Source: an uncultured Clostridia bacterium
Lineage (GTDB): Bacteria > Bacillota > Clostridia > UMGS1810
DNA: 64,000 bases
Direction of reading: 5' to 3'
NCBI GenBank assembly: GCA_934463115.1
Contig: CAKSIN010000011.1
Location: forward strand, 1 to 64,000
The translations under genes and the position numbers were made by a program. Shown piece by piece: positions 58,536 through 64,000 of this stretch; within the stretch, counting starts at the first letter, position 1; each line of letters starts with the position of its first letter. Below the pieces are notes generated by a model, which saw only the letters and a program-made list of their open reading frames with translations, searched no databases and was not told the DNA's origin.

Positions 58536-60217
58536 TTTGATGCTCCTCCGTAGTTTACAGTACGATAAATCATAACCGCCGCCTCGGCTCTGCCGGCATT
58601 ATCCAAAGGTCTGAATTTTCCGTTTTCATCGCCGAGAATAAGACCGCTGTTGTACATTCTACCGACGCTGATTTTTGCATAATTCGATATTTCGGCGGCA
58701 TCGGCAAAGCCGGTACCCTGGTTGTACGACAACTCGGCACCTCCGATAAACTTCAGGAATCGGGATATCATAACAGCCATATCCTGTCTTGTTATATATT
58801 CGCCTATGCCGAAAATTCCGTCTCCCATACCCTCTGCTATTCCGCTTTGAACACCGGCATAAACATACGGTTCATACCAGGAGCCCTCCGCAACATCGCT
58901 GAATTTTTTGTCCGCGGCGGCAGAGATATCGATTTTACTGCCGGCGCAGCGAACAAGCATCGTTATAAACTGTTCTCTCGTCAGGCGAGCACCGGGAGCA
59001 AATTTATTGTTTCCTACTCCGCTTAACACACCTTTTTTGCACAAAGCGGTAATTGCTTCTTCTGCCCACGAATAGCCTGCCAAATCATCAAAAACATTTG
59101 CGCTCTGTGGCTGTGATACTCCGCTCGGCGCCGAAACCGAACCGCTGCCGCGATTGCTGCCGGAGCCTGTGCTGCCGCTGCCCGAACCATTGCCCGAACC
59201 GCCGTCGGACGGTTTAACAGCCGCCTCAAATGCCCGTCTGAATTCGTTCATGTTTGTGTATCCTGCCTCACTTCCGATAAGCTTGGAATCGACAGAATAT
59301 GTACTGCTCAGCGAGTTGTACCCCGCAAGGTCAAGCTTGAAATAATCATTGTTGTATTTGTTTAAAATTTTGGATACATCGCCGTGGTACGAGCCTTTGA
59401 TTTTTGCGAGAAGGAGCTGCTGCGAAACAATATCCTCCGCCGCACTTCTGTCGGATGCCGAGAATGCCTTATCTGCAAGCAGGGAGTAAAAATCATCTTT
59501 ATTTTCCAACGCGTCAAAATACTCGTTGTAAACATCGGTGTTCGGATTCAGATATTCAACATACTGCTGTGCCTCTGCCGAAGTTCTTATCACCTTCAAC
59601 GCAGCTGTCGAAAATTTATCTCTCAATTTAGCCGAAAAATCATTTATATCGGCAAAATCTGCCGGATAGCTTTCCATGTACGAATACAGTTCGCCAAGGT
59701 TTTCTCCTCTTGCAACGAGTGAATTATAAATACCGTTATTCATTCCGAAAACCGCGCGGTTATCCTCAATCACCTTTTGGAGTTCGGCGGCGGACATGGT
59801 ATTCATTTTGCTTTCAAACTCCTCAACAAAACTCTTTCTGACGAATACAAATTCTTCTTCAATCGGTTTGCTGAGGTGCTTGCCGCATATGATTACTTTT
59901 ATCTCTTTTTCATTTCCCTCGCCGTCGGCAAAAACCGTTTCGGGAAGATATGTTTTGTAGCTGTATGCTCCTGTGTTATCCGAGGAAAACATATCCGGCA
60001 GCAAAACGGCTTCGTCATAGTTTTGTGAAATCTTGTTTTTGTCCAAAAGCTCTATGGTGAGCGTTTCGTTTTTCAGGCCGTTTTCCAGAACACCGCTTAT
60101 GGTGATTATACTTTCCTTAACATCAAGACTTATATTGTCTGCGGCGCAGACATTTGCGGCAGATGCAAAACACATTACTGCGGCAACACCGGCAGCAGTC
60201 AAAATTTTTTTAAACAT
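58532..60217 (-). CDS. SLH-domain surface protein with C-terminal SLH triplet
   Basis: 561 residues from ATG 60217 (AAAGGAGCTACT upstream). Signal peptide (ILTAAGVAAVMCFASAANVC). Residues 25-350 hold a beta domain and a helical region. A Gly/Ser linker (GGSGNGSGSGSTGSGSNRGS) leads to three SLH repeats (FDDLAGYSWAEEAITALCKK, DVAEGSWYEPYVYAGVQSGI, FADAAEISNYAKISVGRMYN). The triplet is the standard cell-wall anchor. Function of the N-terminal part unknown. Confidence 0.85.
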   Translation of the reverse strand: MFKKILTAAGVAAVMCFASAANVCAADNISLDVKESIITISGVLENGLKNETLTIELLDKNKISQNYDEAVLLPDMFSSDNTGAYSYKTYLPETVFADGEGNEKEIKVIICGKHLSKPIEEEFVFVRKSFVEEFESKMNTMSAAELQKVIEDNRAVFGMNNGIYNSLVARGENLGELYSYMESYPADFADINDFSAKLRDKFSTAALKVIRTSAEAQQYVEYLNPNTDVYNEYFDALENKDDFYSLLADKAFSASDRSAAEDIVSQQLLLAKIKGSYHGDVSKILNKYNNDYFKLDLAGYNSLSSTYSVDSKLIGSEAGYTNMNEFRRAFEAAVKPSDGGSGNGSGSGSTGSGSNRGSGSVSAPSGVSQPQSANVFDDLAGYSWAEEAITALCKKGVLSGVGNNKFAPGARLTREQFITMLVRCAGSKIDISAAADKKFSDVAEGSWYEPYVYAGVQSGIAEGMGDGIFGIGEYITRQDMAVMISRFLKFIGGAELSYNQGTGFADAAEISNYAKISVGRMYNSGLILGDENGKFRPLDNAGRAEAAVMIYRTVNYGGASK

Positions 60218-60245
60218 AGTAGCTCCTTTCAACCTATCAGATGTA

Positions 60246-60282
60246 AATAGGGCAAACAAGATGTTATCCCATCTGCCCTATT
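60246..60282 (-). terminator. hairpin between the module gene and the SLH gene
   Basis: AATAGGGCA / TGCCCTATT form a 9-bp stem, with a second AGATG/CATCT stem inside. On the minus strand it is followed only by TTTACATC, so termination would be partial; it could tune expression between the transport genes and the SLH genes. Confidence 0.45.
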
Positions 60283-60293
60283 GATTTTAATTT

Positions 60294-61682
60294 TTATTCG
60301 TTTGCAAGCCACGGACGCATATTTTCAAGGTTATCCCAGCAATATGTGTCAACCGTCTCACCGGTATTTTTGCTTATTGTTTTTGTGGTTATTACCTTGT
60401 TGTCTGCGGTCGCAGTGTCATTTATCAAATCAACACCCTTGAGCGAAACACTGTCCTTTACAGCCGTAACAACCGCAACACCGACTTCTGTACCGCCGGC
60501 ATTTTTTACCGTGTACTGAACCGTGAAATCCCCGCTGTAATTTACTATATCGGTTATTTCAGTGCCGTCAGATCTAACATACTTCTTTGCGCACGAAACG
60601 ACATTCTCGCCCGTTTCTCCGATTTTTTCAAGACTCATATAGTCTATGTAGTATGTGTATGCCGTATTTTTATCCGGTACCTGCTGTGCAACAAACACAT
60701 ATTTAACATCATCCGCATCTGACAAAACAAAATCATAACAGGTTTCTGTCCACTCATTTGCTTTTACGGTAACATCATTTTTGAACTCTAAAATCTTGCT
60801 ATTTGAACTATTATTAATTTTCAATCCGGTTTTCAAAGTAAACGTACCTGATTCGGATTTATATCTTGCTTTATATCTATATATTCCCGCACCTTTTTCC
60901 TTTACATTAGTTCCAAGAGTTTCGTATTTTGGTCTTGCAGCCGCAGTAACCTCACCGCCTACAGGCTTAGTTACCTTAAGGCTATATGTTCCGTCTCCGT
61001 TTGAGACACGTTCCATTGTTGTGCCATTTGCCTGAAAATAATCAGTCAGCTTAATTTGATCGTCCTCAAAATCACCGTAGGTAATAAGGTTATTCTCATA
61101 GCCCACAACCTTTTCAAAACTCATGTATCCTATGTAATATGTGCATGTACCGGCAGTACCGATTTGCGGAACATGCTGTCCGATATATACTCCGCTCAGT
61201 TGTGATTTGTCGAATTCACCCACAACCACATCAAAGCAAACTTCTGTCCATTTGTCAGAACTTATTTTATATTGCTTATCATCTTTTTTAACAAAATTTT
61301 TGTTAGTACTAAGTTGTATGTTCACAACCGGTGTTATGTTAAATGTACCGCTTTCGGTTTTATACTTAGCTTTGTAGCGATACACACCTGCACCGTTTGC
61401 ACGAACAATTGGCACGAGTACACTGCTTTTAGGTCTCGCAGCCATCCAATAATTCGTACCGGCAGGTTTTGTTACCTTGAGGCAACTTGTGCCGTCCGAA
61501 TCTTTTTCAAAACTCATTGTTGTACCGTTTGCCTCGAATGTAACGTCATTGGTTTCAAATGTCTGCTCGTATTTCACTGTATTTACAGATGTATCCGCGC
61601 TGATGCTCATTGATGTGAAAAAGGAACAAATTGTAGTTATGCAAAACAAAACCGCAACTGATTTTCTTATTCTGTTCATCAT
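60294..61682 (-). CDS. secreted protein with two CBM-like modules
   Basis: 462 residues from ATG 61682. Signal peptide (SVAVLFCITTICSFFTSMSI). Two modules of ~155 residues (VTFEANGTTMSFEKDSDGTS ... YYIGYMSFEKV; YFQANGTTMERVSNGDGTYS ... YYIDYMSLEKI) match the three of the 48,866 gene. The last 80 residues share its C-terminal pattern, ending CWDNLENMRPW. An in-frame ATG at 61721 overlaps the stop of the solute-binding gene, but it has no ribosome-binding site. It may hold the sugar polymer at the cell surface near the transporter. Confidence 0.75.
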   Translation of the reverse strand: MMNRIRKSVAVLFCITTICSFFTSMSISADTSVNTVKYEQTFETNDVTFEANGTTMSFEKDSDGTSCLKVTKPAGTNYWMAARPKSSVLVPIVRANGAGVYRYKAKYKTESGTFNITPVVNIQLSTNKNFVKKDDKQYKISSDKWTEVCFDVVVGEFDKSQLSGVYIGQHVPQIGTAGTCTYYIGYMSFEKVVGYENNLITYGDFEDDQIKLTDYFQANGTTMERVSNGDGTYSLKVTKPVGGEVTAAARPKYETLGTNVKEKGAGIYRYKARYKSESGTFTLKTGLKINNSSNSKILEFKNDVTVKANEWTETCYDFVLSDADDVKYVFVAQQVPDKNTAYTYYIDYMSLEKIGETGENVVSCAKKYVRSDGTEITDIVNYSGDFTVQYTVKNAGGTEVGVAVVTAVKDSVSLKGVDLINDTATADNKVITTKTISKNTGETVDTYCWDNLENMRPWLANE

Positions 61683-61720
61683 ATTAATTACACTAACCTT
61701 TCTATAACATATTTCTGACA

Positions 61721-63172
61721 TTATTTTTTAAGATAATCATCAATCTGCTTTTGAGCATCTTCAACAATTTTTTTATGCCCCGCTGTTGCCATTGCGTCGC
61801 AATATTCATTATACTTTTTGTCAAAATCGCTGCCCGTTGCCTTAAGATAGAAATTACTGAACTTCTTTCTGGCAGTTGATATATTGGCAATTTCGGTTTT
61901 GACATTTTCCGGATCCCACAAAAATCCCATAAGCTTAGATTTAGATGCAGAAGCGTTGTATTTTTCGGTTTCTGTCCATACATCCTTGCTCTGACCTTCG
62001 GTAGGATATGCCATAAACTGGTCGCCGAGCGTCCACGCTTGGAGTTCATAGGGATTGTCCTTGCTCTTTACAACGTGACCGTCTTTCATCTCATAGTTGA
62101 TGCCTTCTATACCGAAAACAAGCAGATTATACAGTTCTTTATTTGTGGCAACTTCTGCCATTACCTTAACGGCAAGTTCCGGATTTTTACAATTTCTGCT
62201 TACGGCATTCATAGTTGTTATTCCGGCATTATATCTTGTATACGGCTGTTCTACCGGAACGACAACAACATCACGGCCATACAGATTCTTCAATTCTGCC
62301 TCAACACCTGGTTTATACTGTGCGAAATAAACTGCATACTTGCCAGCTTTGAGGTCTGTAGTATCATCCATAACGCTGTCTATATCTTTGCGGATATATC
62401 CCTTGTCATAGTACTCTGCCATTTTTTTAACAGCATACTTCCATTCATCTGTCTCATAAAGTGAATACACCTTTGGCTTCTTGTCTGACTTGCGTATGCA
62501 AACCTCCGTGCTTGTTCCCACATATTCAAGGTCACGGAGTGTAAATATACTCTCCTGCACATCATATGTTCTGACTGTGTACATCTCCGGGTGAGCATTA
62601 TGGAATTTTTCAAAAAACGGTTCCAAATCCTCAATCTTGCTGACTGTGCTTGTGTCAAAATTTAATTCTTCAATATACTTTTTCTCGATTACTGCTGCTT
62701 TTTGCACAGGGAACACCTGTCTTACCGGAACAGCATATGTTTTTCCGCCTATTGTGCCGACCTTCATTATATCCTTATCTATAAGATTTTTGAATTCAGG
62801 CACCTCGTCCAAATATTTGTCAATAGCCATATATGCGCCCTTGGACACGTTTGTGGCAAAATTGTTCAGCCAACTTGATGTAAAGCAGATGTCATACGCC
62901 TGGTTAGACGCAATTACCATGTTCATCTTTTCGGCATACGAACCGCTGTCCACAAGTTTCAGTTCGAGCTTTGCCCCAACCTTTGGAACCAGTATTTCAT
63001 TTGCTTTTTCAAGCACATCCGGCAAATCCTTCTGACTGTCGCAAGGTAAATACCATGTGATAGTCGGAACATCACCGCCGGCGGTCTCTTTTTTACAGCC
63101 GCAGAAAAGCGACATCAGCATAACTGCCGAAAGAGCCACACATACAATCTTTTTTGCATTAAACTTCATCAT
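61721..63172 (-). CDS. ABC transporter solute-binding lipoprotein (family 1, DUF3502-like C-terminus)
   Basis: 483 residues with a lipoprotein signal peptide and lipobox LFCGC near residue 24. Sugar-binding family-1 pattern: TITWYLPCDSQKDLPDVLEK, AYDICFTSSWLNNFATNVSK, GGKTYAVPVRQVFP. The end (ELYNLLVFGIEGINYEMKDG ... DAQKQIDDYLKK) fits DUF3502, typical of oligosaccharide transporters of the LplA type. It delivers oligosaccharides to the permease encoded upstream. Confidence 0.88.
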   Translation of the reverse strand: MMKFNAKKIVCVALSAVMLMSLFCGCKKETAGGDVPTITWYLPCDSQKDLPDVLEKANEILVPKVGAKLELKLVDSGSYAEKMNMVIASNQAYDICFTSSWLNNFATNVSKGAYMAIDKYLDEVPEFKNLIDKDIMKVGTIGGKTYAVPVRQVFPVQKAAVIEKKYIEELNFDTSTVSKIEDLEPFFEKFHNAHPEMYTVRTYDVQESIFTLRDLEYVGTSTEVCIRKSDKKPKVYSLYETDEWKYAVKKMAEYYDKGYIRKDIDSVMDDTTDLKAGKYAVYFAQYKPGVEAELKNLYGRDVVVVPVEQPYTRYNAGITTMNAVSRNCKNPELAVKVMAEVATNKELYNLLVFGIEGINYEMKDGHVVKSKDNPYELQAWTLGDQFMAYPTEGQSKDVWTETEKYNASASKSKLMGFLWDPENVKTEIANISTARKKFSNFYLKATGSDFDKKYNEYCDAMATAGHKKIVEDAQKQIDDYLKK

Positions 63173-63198
63173 TATTACCTCCCTGTAATTATTTTTAT

Positions 63199-64000
63199 TT
63201 ATCCCTTTACGGAACCGACTGTCAGTCCCTTTGTAAAGTACTTCTGAAAGAACGGGAAAATTACGAGCATAGGACCGGCAACAATAATTGCCATTGCCAT
63301 ACGTGCACTTTCCGTCGGTATTTTGGCTGCGCTCGAAGCCAATTGAGATATATCTCCGCTCTGATTTATCAAATCCATGTTTTTGATTATTCTCTGAAGC
63401 ATATATTGAAGTGTAATCAGTTTTTCATTGTCAATATAAAGCATTGCGGCAATCCACTCGTTCCACTTCATAAGGCAAATCATAAGTGTTACCGACGCGA
63501 TAGCCGGTTTCGAAAGCGGCACGGCGAATTTAAAGAGCAATTTAAATTCGTTTGCTCCGTCTATCTTGGCAGCCTCAAACATTTCGTTCGGCAGCTGCGA
63601 AAAGAATGTTCTGAGTACAAACATATGCCATACACTTATTGCCGTAGGCAAAATGTATACCCAAAGAGTATCATTCAGATGCAGATACTGCGTAATCAAA
63701 ATGTATTCCGGCACAAGTCCGCCGCTAAAAAGCATTGTGAAATACACATAGAAGTTAAAGAACTTTCTTCCCGTAAAATATTTCTTCGACAGCGGATATG
63801 CCAGCAAGCACATGAGAAATACGCTCAAAAATGTTCCTGCAAACGTTACGAATATAGTAACAAGATATGAGTTTGCCAGCATATCGTTTGACGCAAGAAC
63901 AAACTTGTATGCAGAAAGTGTCAGGTGTCTCGGAATAATACTGTATCCGTATTTGGAAATATCCTCATTCGTTGACAACGATGTCGACAAAACCGCCAAA
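63199..64000 (-). CDS. carbohydrate ABC transporter permease (LplC-like), start outside the window
   Basis: The frame is open to the right edge; 267 residues are visible. Six transmembrane segments and the inner-membrane EAA motif (FEAAKIDGANEFKLLFKFAV) identify an MalG-type permease. The C-terminus ends FPFFQKYFTKGLTVGSVKG, standard for this family. A second permease of LplB type should lie further right. ATP is probably supplied by a shared MsmX-like ATPase, as none is seen here. Confidence 0.88.
   Translation of the reverse strand, partial: LAVLSTSLSTNEDISKYGYSIIPRHLTLSAYKFVLASNDMLANSYLVTIFVTFAGTFLSVFLMCLLAYPLSKKYFTGRKFFNFYVYFTMLFSGGLVPEYILITQYLHLNDTLWVYILPTAISVWHMFVLRTFFSQLPNEMFEAAKIDGANEFKLLFKFAVPLSKPAIASVTLMICLMKWNEWIAAMLYIDNEKLITLQYMLQRIIKNMDLINQSGDISQLASSAAKIPTESARMAMAIIVAGPMLVIFPFFQKYFTKGLTVGSVKG

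Overview
The window looks like the chromosome of a spore-forming, S-layer-bearing Clostridia bacterium specialised in plant polysaccharides. The evidence is a cotJ spore-coat operon, SLH-domain surface proteins, large secreted beta-helix and carbohydrate-binding-like proteins, and GH127/GH31/clan GH-A hydrolases. A pectin- or arabinan-degrading gut Firmicute related to Monoglobus would fit, but the species cannot be fixed from sequence reading alone. Two mobile elements have each split a host gene.

Region 1 (1 to about 4.7 kb) is the right end of an element carrying a DUF3990 ADP-ribosyltransferase-like toxin with an HTH partner, an FRG-domain protein and a large serine recombinase. Its right border falls inside cotJC: the first 31 codons of cotJC (through SQYGG) follow cotJA and cotJB on the minus strand, then the reading frame runs into the element. 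The rest of cotJC should lie left of the window.

Region 2 (5.5-16.3 kb and 47.9-64 kb, all minus strand) is one host polysaccharide-utilisation locus cut in two. In transcription order it holds an ABC permease, a lipoprotein solute-binding protein, a surface protein with two beta-sandwich-like modules, two SLH proteins, a 1411-aa beta-helix protein, a 935-aa protein with three modules, an interrupted 885-aa beta-helix protein, a clan GH-A hydrolase, a GH31, a GH127, a metallophosphoesterase and an SGNH esterase. Genes are 20-50 bp apart or overlap, so this is probably one long operon.

Region 3 (16,336-47,943, 31,608 bp) is a complete Mu-like transposable prophage inside the beta-helix gene. 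It is flanked by the 5-bp duplication CCGGT; removing it and one copy of the duplication restores an uninterrupted 885-codon frame. Left to right it has a transposase-site-rich left end; a leftward immunity operon (XRE repressor, membrane-anchored ImmA-type protease, a small broken gene); divergent operators and the early promoter; about 12 small early genes; MuA- and MuB-like transposition genes; GemA- and Mor-like regulators; a middle operon ending in a NusG-paralogue gene; and a late operon of siphovirus type (terminase, SPP1-like portal, minor capsid protein with a nuclease-like tail domain, scaffold, capsid, tail, tape measure, baseplate, two secreted proteins, holin, amidase). The transposition module is Mu-type while head and tail are SPP1/A118-type.

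The most interesting system is the proposed late-gene switch of the phage. Mor probably activates the middle operon from a dyad promoter at 27,051-27,088. The last gene of that operon is a NusG/LoaP-like protein. It is followed directly by a promoter, a 5'-proximal GC-rich hairpin and an intrinsic terminator, with two more terminators inside the late operon, which is the layout expected of processive antitermination. The cotJC-splitting element, the capsid-linked toxin domain with a candidate immunity gene, and the membrane ImmA are the other strong leads.
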